DNA of 64,000 bases from CAYJAD01 sp964370835 (lineage in GTDB: Bacteria; Desulfobacterota; Desulfovibrionia; Desulfovibrionales; Desulfovibrionaceae): contig CAYJLO010000002.1 of the NCBI GenBank assembly GCA_964370835.1, positions 1-64,000 on the forward strand. The letters run 5' to 3'. The position numbers and the translations under genes were made by a program. The notes beneath the pieces are model-generated. The model did not search any database. It saw nothing but the letters and a program-made list of their open reading frames with translations, and was not told the DNA's origin. Shown in pieces: positions 51,677 through 60,504 of the stretch. Positions within the stretch are counted from its first letter, which is position 1. The number at the start of each line of letters is the position of its first letter.

Positions 51677-51705
51677 TTGCTAGCGTAGGCTTTGTACGTT
51701 ATTAT
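51677..51705 (+). promoter_or_regulatory. Candidate sigma-70 promoter for the TAXI receptor gene
   Basis: TTGCTA (51677-51682) and TATTAT (51700-51705) are separated by 17 bases. This leaves a leader of about 85 bases before the ATG at 51796. The match is moderate and no start site is known. Confidence 0.45.
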
Positions 51706-51795
51706 AAGAGAGTGTTTAGCGTTTTTTCGTATAAGACATTTGTCTTTTTTTTAAAATTCTTATGGTTTTATTAACAGGAAATTTGGAGGATTTTT

Positions 51796-52749
51796 ATGAA
51801 AAAAGTTTTGCTTTTAACTTTATCCGCAGCGCTTGTACTCATGGCTTCTGTGGGTTTTGCCGCTGAAACAAAACACCTCACCATGGGTACCGGTGGCACA
51901 GCTGGCGTGTATTACCCTTTAGGTGGTGCCATTAGTCAGACCTTAAGTTCAAAAAGTGGTGGCGCTTATTCCATAACAGCACAAACCACAGGTGCTTCTG
52001 GTGAGAATATGCGTCTTATTGACGCTGGTGAAGTGGATTTAGCTATTTTGCAAAATGACGTGGCTCACTCTGCTTATAATGGCCTTGCTCCATTTAAAAC
52101 TAAGCTTGGTAAAGTACGCGCCATTGCTCGTTTATATCCTGAATACTTGCACGTTGTAGCCAGCACTGATAGCGGTGTGAAACAATTTGCTGATTTTAAA
52201 GGTAAAAAAGTTTCCGTAGGTGCTCGTGGTAGCGGTAATGAAGTTAACTGTCGCCAAATATTCGGTTTTTATGGCCTTGATTATAAAAACGTAGATCCAG
52301 TATTCTTGCCTTATGGCGAAACTGCTGATCAATTTAAGGATCGTGCTGTAGATGGTTTTGTGTTTACCATTGGTACCCCCAACCCAGCCATTCAGGACAT
52401 TACCACATCTAGAGAAGTAAGCTTTATTGCTCTTGATGGTAAGCCTAGCGATGAAATTGTGGCTAAATTCCCTTACCTTGTGAAGGATGCCATCCCAGCC
52501 AATACCTACAAAGGTCAAACTCAAGATGTTCCTACGCTTTCCGTACAAGCCATTTTGGTTGTAAGCGAAGATATGTCTGATGACGATGCGTATACTTTAA
52601 CAAAGACTCTTTTTGAAAACACCGATACCATTGCTAAAGCCCACAATAAGGGTTCTGAAATCAAGCTTGAAAAAGCTCTTGATGGTATAACCATTCCTTT
52701 CCACCCCGGTGCTGAGAAGTACCTTAAGGAAAAAGGCATTATAAAATAA
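51796..52749 (+). CDS. TAXI-family TRAP transporter substrate-binding protein
   Basis: A 317-residue periplasmic receptor. The signal peptide ends near SVGFA. The mature start, KHLTMGTGGTAGVYYPLGGAISQ, and GEVDLAILQNDVAHSAYNG are the usual TAXI signatures. The substrate is unknown; relatives take up C4-dicarboxylates, glutamate or other organic acids. A GGAGG site precedes the ATG. It heads an operon with DUF1850 and a fused TRAP permease; a terminator right after it may raise receptor levels relative to the membrane part. Confidence 0.93.
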   Translation: MKKVLLLTLSAALVLMASVGFAAETKHLTMGTGGTAGVYYPLGGAISQTLSSKSGGAYSITAQTTGASGENMRLIDAGEVDLAILQNDVAHSAYNGLAPFKTKLGKVRAIARLYPEYLHVVASTDSGVKQFADFKGKKVSVGARGSGNEVNCRQIFGFYGLDYKNVDPVFLPYGETADQFKDRAVDGFVFTIGTPNPAIQDITTSREVSFIALDGKPSDEIVAKFPYLVKDAIPANTYKGQTQDVPTLSVQAILVVSEDMSDDDAYTLTKTLFENTDTIAKAHNKGSEIKLEKALDGITIPFHPGAEKYLKEKGIIK

Positions 52750-52769
52750 TACGCACGTTGTGTTTTTTT

Positions 52770-52803
52770 AACGGCATGGGCTAAGGCTTATGCCGTTTTT
52801 TTA
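52770..52803 (+). terminator. Terminator after the TAXI receptor gene
   Basis: AACGGCAT (52770-52777) pairs with ATGCCGTT (52790-52797) around a 12-base loop, followed by T-run to 52803. It would stop most transcripts after the receptor gene and let fewer reach the downstream genes. Confidence 0.85.
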
Positions 52804-52883
52804 TAAGCAATTTTATTGATTTTTTAATTTTTTTATGATTTAATATCCAAAATAATTATTATTACTATCATCAAGGAGCATGT

Positions 52884-53426
52884 ATGTCCCTAGTGAAAAG
52901 AGTCTGCATAGGACTATTAGTGCTTCTTTTTATTTTTTGCCTTGTACTTCTTTTTCAAAAACAAACATGGCTTAGTCTCACCGTTGATAACGGAAAAGGA
53001 CAAGAACGAGTGCATATGACTCGTTTACCAGAAATGAGTAGTTTTTGCGTACGTTTTAAACATTCTGTGGCACTTACCCCTGTAGAGGAGTGGTTTGTAG
53101 CACAAAATGGGCAAGTTTCTTTGCGTTCCACTGTATATGAAGATTTTGGTGCTGGTTTGCCACACACGGTGGATAGCGGAAAAGAAATGACTGTAAAAGA
53201 TGGTAAGGTTATCATTACAGGATATACTTTAACTATGCATGCCATGTATGTTCGTGTAGGTCGTATTGCAGAGCATGAACTCATTGTGGAAAAAGAAAAA
53301 GGCGTCCGAGATTATAGCTTGCGATTAGATACATTGGCAGAGCCTGGTAAAGCAGTAAAATTTACCATTGTTAAAGATTCTCTTTTACATGTTTTGTGGA
53401 GATATTGGGCTATAGCTCGTTTCTAA
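52884..53426 (+). CDS. DUF1850 protein of the TAXI-TRAP operon
   Basis: A 180-residue protein with one N-terminal membrane helix (about 7-25) and a periplasmic domain with the DUF1850 signature FKHSVALTPVEEWF (about 59-72) and VYEDFGAGLPHT. It is a standard neighbour of TAXI receptors and fused permeases, of unknown role. AAGGAG precedes the ATG. The gene is followed by a 242-base gap that holds a strong hairpin. Confidence 0.88.
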   Translation: MSLVKRVCIGLLVLLFIFCLVLLFQKQTWLSLTVDNGKGQERVHMTRLPEMSSFCVRFKHSVALTPVEEWFVAQNGQVSLRSTVYEDFGAGLPHTVDSGKEMTVKDGKVIITGYTLTMHAMYVRVGRIAEHELIVEKEKGVRDYSLRLDTLAEPGKAVKFTIVKDSLLHVLWRYWAIARF

Positions 53427-53623
53427 TGTAAAAATGGCTCTCGTGCTAAATGTTATTATACAAATGTCCATTAAATATGCCTTGTTTTCATTTTTGTGTG
53501 CTGACTTTATGTTCTTGTGATACGGTATAGCTATATGAATGTTTTTATGTTGGCGAAGTAGAATCTTTTAGGAAAGAATGCTTAAAGAAAATATGTTCTT
53601 TAGTGGTCTTAATAGGAGTTTGG

Positions 53624-53645
53624 ATGCGTACTTAGTACGCATTTT
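53624..53645 (+). promoter_or_regulatory. Hairpin 24 bases before the TRAP permease start
   Basis: ATGCGTAC (53624-53631) and GTACGCAT (53635-53642) form a perfect 8-bp stem with a TTA loop, followed by TTT. It lies just upstream of the GGGAGGA ribosome site of the permease gene. It can act as a weak terminator, an RNA processing site or a control of translation, and would tune permease output. Confidence 0.55.
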
Positions 53646-53668
53646 CACTATATAACTGGGAGGATGGT

Positions 53669-55738
53669 ATGGATCAAAAAAACGTAAAAGCTCATGCATC
53701 AACTCTGGAAGGGAAGTTAGACGCTTCTGTTGCAGAAAAAATGCAAGATAAAGTGGATGTATCTGATATTGTTGCCAAGTACGATAAAGAAGCTACGTAT
53801 AGGCAATTTAAAGGAAATCTTGAACTTTTTATTAAAATTCTTTGTATCGCTTTTTCAGCTTTTCACTTGTACACCGCAGCTTTTGGTGCTTTTGCACCGC
53901 AAATACAGCGCTCTGTGCACTTGGGGTTTGTCCTGACCTTAGTATATTTATTATATCCGGCGCGCAGTAAGTCTAACTTAAGCGTTCTTGTTTGGTATGA
54001 TGTTATTTTAGCTATTTTGGGCGCTCTTGTTTGTGGATATATTGTCTACAATTATGACACCATTGTACTGGAAGCTGGCCCTCCAACGGATATGGACTTA
54101 GTCTTTGGTATCATGACCATTGTACTCGTTCTTGAGGCTACACGTCGCATTGTGGGGCTTCCCATTGCTTTGGTGGCTTTTATTTTCTTATTATATGCAC
54201 TGTTTGGTAATTATATACCAGGTATAATGGGACATAAAGGATTTTCTATTTCTCGTGTTGTGGGGCATATGTATCTTACAACCGAAGGCATTTTTGGTAT
54301 GCCCTTGGGGGTATCCGCTTCCTTTGTATTCCTTTTTGTTCTTTTTGGAGCTTTTTTACACAGCACAGGTCTTGGAAAGTTCTTCATCGATCTCGCCCTT
54401 GCTGCAGCAGGAAAATATGTGGGTGGACCGGCCAAGGTTGCTGTGCTGGCCAGTGGTTTTTTTGGTACCATTTCAGGAAGTTCTGTGGCCAACACCGTAT
54501 CCACAGGAACCTTTACCATTCCGCTCATGCGTAGTGTAGGGTATAAACCTCACTTTGCCGGCGCTGTGGAAGCTGCATCTTCCACGGGCGGACAAATCAT
54601 GCCCCCCATCATGGGTGCGGCTGCCTTTATTATGGCGCAATTTCTTGGTATTAGTTATTTTGAAATTGCTAAAACAGCCATTATTCCGGCCTTGCTATAC
54701 TATTTAGCTGTGGGCTTTATGGTTCATATGGAAGCAAAGCGCTTAGGCCTTAAAGGTATCCCTCAAGAACGATTGCCTGTAACGCTGCATGTGTTACGCG
54801 AAGGTGGCTACTTACTTGTTCCTATTTTCGTTTTAATTTATCTACTTATGCAAGGGTATACACCGCTAAAATCAGCATATTACTGTATCTTAACCACAGT
54901 TATTATTTCCTTTTTGGCTAACAATTGGAAAAGCTATAGACAAACAGAACAAACTCAAGAAAGTGTAGGAGCAGCTTTAATTCGCTGTAATACTCTAAGT
55001 ACGAAAGATGTGCTCACTGCCATGGAAAATGGTGCGCGCTTAGCTCTTGGTGTGGCTGCAGCTTGTGCGTGTACTGGCATTGTTATTGGTGTGGTGACGC
55101 TTTCTGGTATGGGATTAAAACTAGCCAATGCCATTGTGGAGCTTTCCGGAAATAGCTTTTTCTTAACGCTGTTCTTAACCATGCTTGCATCCATCGTTTT
55201 GGGCATGGGGCTGCCCACCACAGCCAAGTACATCGTGCTTGCTACCATTGCTGCGCCAGCCATTAAAAGCTTTGGTGTACCAGATATCGCGGCGCATTTA
55301 TTCATTATGTACTTCGGTATCTTGGCTGACTTAACGCCACCGGTGGCCTTGGCTGCCTATGCGGCGGCGGGGATAGCGCAATCGGAACCCAATAAAACAG
55401 GATTCACGGCGGTGAAGCTCGCTTTTGCAGGTTTCCTTATTCCGTATATCTTCTGTTACAATCCAGGTTTGCTTATGATTGGCGCCACATCCCTAGAAGT
55501 TGTTTTCTATGTGAGTACAGCTGCTGTGGGCATTATGGCTTTATCTTTTGCCAATGTGGGCTATTGGTTGCGCGATCTGTATTTCTGGGAACGTATTCCC
55601 TTGGTGGGGGCGGCCGTATCCCTTATTATTCCGGGATATTTTACAGATACCATTGGATTAGGCATTATGCTTGCCGTATATCTTTTACAAAAATATATGC
55701 CGCAGGGGCCAAAAGATAAGGGCTTGCAAGAAGCATAA
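53669..55738 (+). CDS. Fused TRAP transporter permease (DctQM type)
   Basis: A 689-residue inner-membrane protein with the small (4-helix) and large (12-helix) TRAP permease subunits in one chain, as is normal for TAXI systems. Motifs: GFFGTISGSSVANTVSTGTFTIPLM (near 263-287, cut) and LGMGLPTTAKYIVLATIAAPA, plus APALLAA-like GILADLTPPVALAAYAAAGIA. It takes up the ligand with a sodium or proton gradient. GGGAGGA precedes the ATG. A terminator follows at 55759. Confidence 0.93.
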   Translation: MDQKNVKAHASTLEGKLDASVAEKMQDKVDVSDIVAKYDKEATYRQFKGNLELFIKILCIAFSAFHLYTAAFGAFAPQIQRSVHLGFVLTLVYLLYPARSKSNLSVLVWYDVILAILGALVCGYIVYNYDTIVLEAGPPTDMDLVFGIMTIVLVLEATRRIVGLPIALVAFIFLLYALFGNYIPGIMGHKGFSISRVVGHMYLTTEGIFGMPLGVSASFVFLFVLFGAFLHSTGLGKFFIDLALAAAGKYVGGPAKVAVLASGFFGTISGSSVANTVSTGTFTIPLMRSVGYKPHFAGAVEAASSTGGQIMPPIMGAAAFIMAQFLGISYFEIAKTAIIPALLYYLAVGFMVHMEAKRLGLKGIPQERLPVTLHVLREGGYLLVPIFVLIYLLMQGYTPLKSAYYCILTTVIISFLANNWKSYRQTEQTQESVGAALIRCNTLSTKDVLTAMENGARLALGVAAACACTGIVIGVVTLSGMGLKLANAIVELSGNSFFLTLFLTMLASIVLGMGLPTTAKYIVLATIAAPAIKSFGVPDIAAHLFIMYFGILADLTPPVALAAYAAAGIAQSEPNKTGFTAVKLAFAGFLIPYIFCYNPGLLMIGATSLEVVFYVSTAAVGIMALSFANVGYWLRDLYFWERIPLVGAAVSLIIPGYFTDTIGLGIMLAVYLLQKYMPQGPKDKGLQEA

Positions 55739-55758
55739 ATGACTTTATGAATGAATTT

Positions 55759-55793
55759 GAGGGAAAGTGTTTCGGCATTTTCCCTCTTTTTTT
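55759..55793 (+). terminator. Terminator after the TRAP permease gene
   Basis: GAGGGAAA (55759-55766) pairs with TTTCCCTC (55779-55786) around a 12-base loop, followed by seven T residues (55787-55793). It lies between the permease stop and the perR promoter. Confidence 0.88.
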
Positions 55794-55849
55794 ATGCTCT
55801 ATTTTGAAAAAAAATGTCAAAATCTCCGTTTATGGCTTGACCTTTTTTG

Positions 55850-55874
55850 CTACTAATAGTAATGATTATCGTAG
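55850..55874 (+). promoter_or_regulatory. PerR/Fur-box-like operator before perR
   Basis: A 25-base imperfect palindrome with CTAC/GTAG ends and an AT-rich core that reads TAGTAATGATTATC. It is similar to a Fur/PerR box and overlaps the region just before the ribosome site of the Fur-family gene, so autoregulation is likely. The match is partial (8 of 12 base pairs). Confidence 0.5.
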
Positions 55875-55884
55875 AGGAGGATTC

Positions 55885-56271
55885 ATGAGCCAAGTTAGAA
55901 TGACAAGACAACGCGCGATAATTTTAGAAGAGTTGCGCAAGGTGAAAACACATCCCACAGCGGATGAGGTTTATGGTATTGTGCGTGAGATTATGCCTCG
56001 TATTAGTTTAGGAACCGTATACAGGAATCTTGACTTTTTAGCTGAAACAGGGGAAATTCAGAAATTAGAGTCTGCTGGAAACACCAAACGCTTTGATGGA
56101 GATACCTCCTGGCATCAGCATGTTCGTTGCATACATTGTGGTTGCATAGGGGATGTTATGCATCCTCAGCAAACACCGGCCATTGACCATTTAACCGTTG
56201 AAGGTTTTACGCTGACTGGCGCGCGCATTGAGTATGATGGTGTTTGCGCCAAGTGCTCTCGAGGAAATTAA
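55885..56271 (+). CDS. perR: PerR-like Fur-family regulator
   Basis: A 128-residue metal-dependent repressor. The winged-helix part ends with ISLGTVYRNLDFLAETGEIQKL. The RFDGDTSWHQH segment has Asp where Fur proteins usually have Glu, the PerR hallmark, and His residues for the sensing site. Two CxxC pairs, CIHC and CAKC, would bind structural zinc. GAGGAGG precedes the ATG at 55885; longer in-frame starts upstream are not supported. A rubredoxin gene follows after 74 bases, the arrangement of perR-rubredoxin operons in sulfate reducers. Confidence 0.87.
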   Translation: MSQVRMTRQRAIILEELRKVKTHPTADEVYGIVREIMPRISLGTVYRNLDFLAETGEIQKLESAGNTKRFDGDTSWHQHVRCIHCGCIGDVMHPQQTPAIDHLTVEGFTLTGARIEYDGVCAKCSRGN

Positions 56272-56345
56272 TTATATACTAACTTTTGCCTTTAGTTATA
56301 TATGTCTTATTTGTTGTGAAAAATTCTTTATAAGGAGAAAGTATC

Positions 56346-56525
56346 ATGGCTGAACCGAAGGATATGTATCGCTGTCAAGTAGCTAATTGTGGTTATGTAT
56401 ATGACCCAGATCGTGGAGATAAACGCAGTAAAACTCCTGCTGGAACAAAATTTGATGATTTACCAGAAGAATGGCATTGCCCTGTGTGTAAATCTACCAA
56501 GAAATCCTTTGTAAGTATGGGATAA
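56346..56525 (+). CDS. Rubredoxin-like protein with CX4C first knuckle
   Basis: A 59-residue protein that begins MAEPKDMYRCQVANCGYVYD. The second iron knuckle is normal (CPVC). The first is CQVANC, CX4C instead of CxxC, as in the Rd-2 or Rdl form of Desulfovibrio perR operons that I remember. It would carry electrons to a peroxidase, probably a rubrerythrin. AAGGAG is 9 bases before the ATG. It lies after perR and is closed by the terminator at 56531. The conserved aromatic core (Tyr8, Tyr17, Tyr19, Trp43) is present. Confidence 0.88.
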   Translation: MAEPKDMYRCQVANCGYVYDPDRGDKRSKTPAGTKFDDLPEEWHCPVCKSTKKSFVSMG

Positions 56526-56530
56526 AATAA

Positions 56531-56556
56531 AAACCTCCGTTAAGGAGGTTTTTATT
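56531..56556. terminator. Terminator after the rubredoxin gene
   Basis: AAACCTCC (56531-56538) pairs with GGAGGTTT (56544-56551), 5-base loop. T-runs follow on the plus strand (to 56556) and, read on the minus strand, ATTTTATC, so it may also serve the Kef-type gene ending at 56578. Confidence 0.9.
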
Positions 56557-56577
56557 TTTGTAAGATTTTTTTAACAG

Positions 56578-58599
56578 CTACTTACTTCTTGGTGCTGAAA
56601 ATAACTTTGAAGCTTTATGCAAATTTTCTAACTCTCCAAATACATATACAATATCTCCGGGGGAAAATAATACATCAGCATCCGGAGCAGCCATAAGTGT
56701 TCCTTGTTGTTCAAGAGCAACAACCATAACTCCAAACTTTTGGCGTAGTTCAGAATCTTTAAGTAAAACACCACATAGAGGAGCCTGTTCCTCCAAGCGT
56801 AAGGCAAAGGTGCCCACATGAGGTAATTGATTCATGAGAGTGGCTAAATCACCTGTGGCTTGGGATGTACTGCGTAGCATGGCGTAATTTTGTTTACGCA
56901 CAGAGGCTGTAATGGCGTCAATATCCTGTTTTGGAATCATATATTGATGCAGCACTCGTGAGAAAACCTCCACTGAAGTTTCAAATTCTTCAGCTACTAC
57001 ATCGCTGGCGCCAAGGTTTTGTAATGTCGTTACCTGTGTGACAAATCTTGTGCGGGCAATAATATGTAAGCGCGGATTGAGCACCATGGCTTCTGCCACA
57101 GTGGCTTGTACAGCAGCTGGATCAGAAATAACAATGGCCATGGCCTTGGCTGTAACAATACCAAGGTGTTCAAGTACTGCAGGCTGAGAGGCATCACCGT
57201 AGTGAATGGGTTCTTTACCATGAAAACGCTTAACCGTATCTGGATTCATTTCTAAAATAGTATAAGGTATGGAACATTTTTTTGCAGCTGCCGCAAGGTG
57301 TTGTCCGCTAATACCAAAGCCCACAATGATAAGGTGGTTTTGTAAAGTTTCTTGTAGTGTTTGATCTGATGTGCCGTGCGTATCTTGAGGCATGGTGTCA
57401 TCAAGCGGTGGTAATTCTTCTTTTTTCCCTTTGCGATGTGGTACGCAAAAATCTGCAATGGTGGGGGCAAAGTGCATAAGAGCAGGAGTAAGCATCATGG
57501 TAATGATGCTCATGGCTAAAAAGCCTTGATATTGATCCTGCGTGAGCAAATCCATATCTAAGCCAGAATTGGCTAAAATAAAGGAAAATTCACCAACTTG
57601 TGCCAAGGTTAGTGCTGTGATGATGGCCGTGCGTAGGGGGTACTTTTGTATGAGCACAGCAGGTAAAATAAGTAATGCTTTAATAACGATGAAGAGGCAT
57701 GTGTTGCCAAGCACTGTGGTTATATTTGTTAAGAAATAAGGCATATCAAGCAACATGCCCACAGAAATAAAGAAAATACTCATGAATACATCACGGTAGG
57801 GCAAAACTCCGGAAACAACACTCATGCTGTACTCAGAACGAGCGAGGAATAAACCGGCTAAAAATGCCCCTAAAGAAAGAGAAAGCCCTAGCCATGCTGT
57901 GAGCAGAGCTAAGCCCATACACAAGCCAAGGGTGGTGAGTAAGAGCAGTTCTCGCACCCTTGTACGAACCACGGCTTCCATGAAGCGATGTAAACCAAAT
58001 TGGGCAAATAAAAAAACACCGCCCAGCACCAATACCACCTTACCAATGGCTAAAAAAGTGGTCAAAGGATCTGGAGACACATTGCCGCTTAGTAAAGGTA
58101 CCATAAGCATCATGGGGGCAACCATAATGTCTTGAAAAACAAGAATGGCTAAGGATAGTTTTCCTGATGGGGTAGCCATGCTTCCTTTTTCTTGTAAAAG
58201 TCGTAAGACAATGGCTGAAGAAGATAAAGCGACCAAACATCCGGTGAAGATACCCCATGCAAGGCTTCTTTCAAAAGCAAATGTGTAAATAAGTGTAATA
58301 ATGCCTATGGTGAGCCCAATTTGTAAGCTCCCACCCAGAAATACAGGTTTTTTTAATCTTGCTAAAGCATCGCCGGAAAGCTCCATACCAATGGTAAAAA
58401 GGAGTAAAGCCACGCCAAGTTCAGCCAAAATATCTAAATCGTGCGTATCACTAATTATACCCAGTACAGAAGGGCCACAGAGTATGCCCGTGAGTAAAAA
58501 GCCCACGGTGGCAGGAAGCTTGATTCTGCTACAAACCGTATTTACCACAATAGAAATAAGAAAAATAACAACAAGTTCATTTAACAGAGGGACATGCAT
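56578..58599 (-). CDS. Kef-type CPA2 antiporter with RCK domains
   Basis: A 673-residue membrane protein. About twelve helices (1-385) form the CPA2 cation/proton antiporter; a Rossmann-type TrkA-N domain follows, with GFGISGQ at about 425-431 and later nucleotide-binding residues; a TrkA-C domain ends the protein (VGTFALRLEEQAPLCGVLLKDS). It probably moves K+ or Na+ against protons and is gated by nucleotide. A GAGGA site precedes the ATG. No KefF-like ancillary flavoprotein is adjacent, and the signature for glutathione control cannot be read. Confidence 0.88.
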   Translation of the reverse strand: MHVPLLNELVVIFLISIVVNTVCSRIKLPATVGFLLTGILCGPSVLGIISDTHDLDILAELGVALLLFTIGMELSGDALARLKKPVFLGGSLQIGLTIGIITLIYTFAFERSLAWGIFTGCLVALSSSAIVLRLLQEKGSMATPSGKLSLAILVFQDIMVAPMMLMVPLLSGNVSPDPLTTFLAIGKVVLVLGGVFLFAQFGLHRFMEAVVRTRVRELLLLTTLGLCMGLALLTAWLGLSLSLGAFLAGLFLARSEYSMSVVSGVLPYRDVFMSIFFISVGMLLDMPYFLTNITTVLGNTCLFIVIKALLILPAVLIQKYPLRTAIITALTLAQVGEFSFILANSGLDMDLLTQDQYQGFLAMSIITMMLTPALMHFAPTIADFCVPHRKGKKEELPPLDDTMPQDTHGTSDQTLQETLQNHLIIVGFGISGQHLAAAAKKCSIPYTILEMNPDTVKRFHGKEPIHYGDASQPAVLEHLGIVTAKAMAIVISDPAAVQATVAEAMVLNPRLHIIARTRFVTQVTTLQNLGASDVVAEEFETSVEVFSRVLHQYMIPKQDIDAITASVRKQNYAMLRSTSQATGDLATLMNQLPHVGTFALRLEEQAPLCGVLLKDSELRQKFGVMVVALEQQGTLMAAPDADVLFSPGDIVYVFGELENLHKASKLFSAPRSK

Positions 58600-58908
58600 A
58601 AAAATTCCTCATTCTATATACTATTTAAAAGGTGTAGTATCTAAGTTAATGCACGTATGTTTTACCATATGAGAAGGGCTCGTTTCGTAATAATTTTCAT
58701 ACACACATGGCCTGTTATGAAAAAACATACACAGCCCTGAAGGGAATTATAGCCTATTTTCATAATTCAAGCTAGAGCAAAGGGTAAAAAAGCACAAGGC
58801 TAGGATTTTGCTTGCCATGATAAAAAAAACAAGGTAGATAGCAAAGCGTCACTGTTACAATATATAACTCATAAAATTTATAGCGTATTTTACTTTGTGG
58901 AGTAGATA
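58600..58908. other. Divergent intergenic spacer
   Basis: 309 AT-rich bases between the Kef-type antiporter and carbonic anhydrase genes. It presumably holds both promoters; no convincing pair of -35 and -10 sites, hairpin or small gene was found. A GGAG site at 58895-58902 serves the downstream gene. Confidence 0.5.
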
Positions 58909-59601
58909 ATGCCAAATAGCAACCAAGCGCGCTATGTGGGAGATATTTCCAAGCGCTTTGCCGCAGGCTTTCAACGTTTTCAACAACAATGGTATTGCAC
59001 AGAACATAATATCTATGACGACCTTAAAGAAGGGCAACAGCCTTTAGCTTTAGTTATTGCATGTTCTGATTCAAGAGTGGACCCTGTATTACTTACCGAT
59101 AGCCATCCCGGCGATCTTTTTGTCATTCGCAATGTGGCCAACTTGGTTCCTCCATACTCTCCTGACAGAAAATTACACGGTGTTTCTGCTGCAGTGGAAT
59201 ATGCAGTGCGACATTTAAAGCTCAAAGATATTATTGTCATGGGGCATGCTAACTGTGGTGGTATTCATGCTCTTTTGGAAAAACCCAATGAAGATGACGA
59301 GTTCATCGGCGTATGGATGCAAATTATTAAAAGAGCTAAGGAAGTGGTGGATACCTTTTTTCCTCATGCCAGCCAAGAGGAAAAACTCAGAGAATACGAG
59401 CAATGGGGGATTCGTGTTTCCCTTGAAAATCTCATGACCTTTCCTTGGATACGTGATGCCGTTGAAGGCGGTGAAATGAATTTGCACGGATGGTATTTTG
59501 ATTTGAATAATGGCGCCTTATATCGCTATGACGATGAAACAGATGCTTTTGTCTCCATGGTGGGTTCCTGCAAAGGCAGGCTTGGTGCTGAAGATGCTTA
59601 A
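58909..59601 (+). CDS. Beta-carbonic anhydrase
   Basis: Catalyses CO2/bicarbonate exchange. The 230 residues carry the zinc set Cys52, Asp54, Arg56 in ACSDSRVDP and His113 and Cys116 in GHANCGG, and LENLMTFPWIRDAVEGGEMNLHGWYFDL, the C-terminal signature. It has no signal peptide, so it is cytoplasmic. A GGAG site lies ahead of the ATG. A perfect terminator closes the gene at 59601-59642. Confidence 0.94.
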   Translation: MPNSNQARYVGDISKRFAAGFQRFQQQWYCTEHNIYDDLKEGQQPLALVIACSDSRVDPVLLTDSHPGDLFVIRNVANLVPPYSPDRKLHGVSAAVEYAVRHLKLKDIIVMGHANCGGIHALLEKPNEDDEFIGVWMQIIKRAKEVVDTFFPHASQEEKLREYEQWGIRVSLENLMTFPWIRDAVEGGEMNLHGWYFDLNNGALYRYDDETDAFVSMVGSCKGRLGAEDA

Positions 59602-59642
59602 AAAAATCCCTCAAAGGTATTTTAAACTTTGAGGGATTTTTT
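59601..59642. terminator. Bidirectional terminator after carbonic anhydrase
   Basis: AAAAAATCCCTCAAAG (59601-59616) pairs with 59627-59642 exactly, 10-base loop, with flanking A and T runs. It lies between convergent carbonic anhydrase and acyltransferase genes and can stop both. Confidence 0.93.
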
Positions 59643-59675
59643 TAGAATATATGTTTCGTTTTCTTTAAAGCTTTT

Positions 59676-60488
59676 TTATTCTGACCATTTTTTCAAATGT
59701 TCTTCAATAAATGCGCATGTTTGTGCGTGCTCAGCTTTGCCTTGTTCTTGTATTTGCAGGGCTTTGCCAAAGGCAAAATGAACAATGCGCTCCGGATATA
59801 TTGCGCCAAAATCTTTTATTAGCGAACCTTGTGCCCAAGCATCAGTTTTAAGAGCTAAAGGGATGATGGGTCTAGCACTATGTTTAGCTAGCTTTACGCC
59901 GATACTGTTAAATTTTTTAGGATTAAATTCCACAGAGCGTGTGCTTTGCGGAAAAATAATTAAGGAAATTCCGGCATCTAATCTTTTTTTCCCTTCCTCC
60001 ATGACGCATTTTAAATCTTCGCGTGGGTTGCTTCTACCTACGCAAATCACATCACGAGACGCGAGCACTTCTTTAAAAAAGGGCGTTTTCATGAGGCTGT
60101 CTTTAATAATAAAGGTTACAGGTCGGCGCGGACGAAGAATTCCTGGTAATAAAAAAGTTTCCAAGGTGCTCATGTGGTTGCCTACAAAAATACAAGGCCC
60201 TTCTACAGCATCCACATGATCCATACCATTAACTTCTATACGGCAGCCGACTTTTTCTAGGACTTTACCAAAGGCAGTACTTTCATTGGCCCAGCAATAA
60301 TCTGTGCAGCGCTCTTTTTGCGCCGCATAACATAAGCGAAAAACAGGGCCGCAAAGGGCACGAGAATAAAATGCCAAGGAGGGAAAGTGTCGAGCCACAA
60401 ATCCCAAATCTTGTTCCATAGAGGTGTAACTTGCCTCTAAACCATAATGCATATCAAATTTTTCTAAAGCTTTTTGCACAATTATCAC
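59676..60488 (-). CDS. Lysophospholipid acyltransferase-family protein with altered motifs
   Basis: A 270-residue PlsC-type protein. The family catalytic motif is HX4D; here it is HMSTLE, His105 to Glu110. The second motif FPEGTRS is FPQSTRS (179-185). The rest, including KDSLMKTPFF, is normal. I recall a subfamily with NHMSTLET and FPQSTR, so the change may be lineage typical. It likely forms phosphatidic acid or a related lipid at the inner membrane. The start may be GTG at 60488 or GTG at 60479, the latter with AGGTGAT ahead. It lies 16 bases from the rarA stop. Confidence 0.82.
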   Translation of the reverse strand: MIIVQKALEKFDMHYGLEASYTSMEQDLGFVARHFPSLAFYSRALCGPVFRLCYAAQKERCTDYCWANESTAFGKVLEKVGCRIEVNGMDHVDAVEGPCIFVGNHMSTLETFLLPGILRPRRPVTFIIKDSLMKTPFFKEVLASRDVICVGRSNPREDLKCVMEEGKKRLDAGISLIIFPQSTRSVEFNPKKFNSIGVKLAKHSARPIIPLALKTDAWAQGSLIKDFGAIYPERIVHFAFGKALQIQEQGKAEHAQTCAFIEEHLKKWSE

Positions 60489-60504
60489 CTATGAGAATGA
60501 CATG

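Larger units (their letters stand above)
51463..51795. other. Divergent control region of the Srf cluster and TAXI-TRAP operon
   Basis: A 333-base AT-rich spacer between divergent genes. It holds a GTGCAC repeat (51487-51508), a candidate promoter for the TAXI gene (51677-51705) and long T-runs. No firm promoter for the minus-strand cluster was identified. Shared regulators of the two operons would bind here. Confidence 0.55.
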
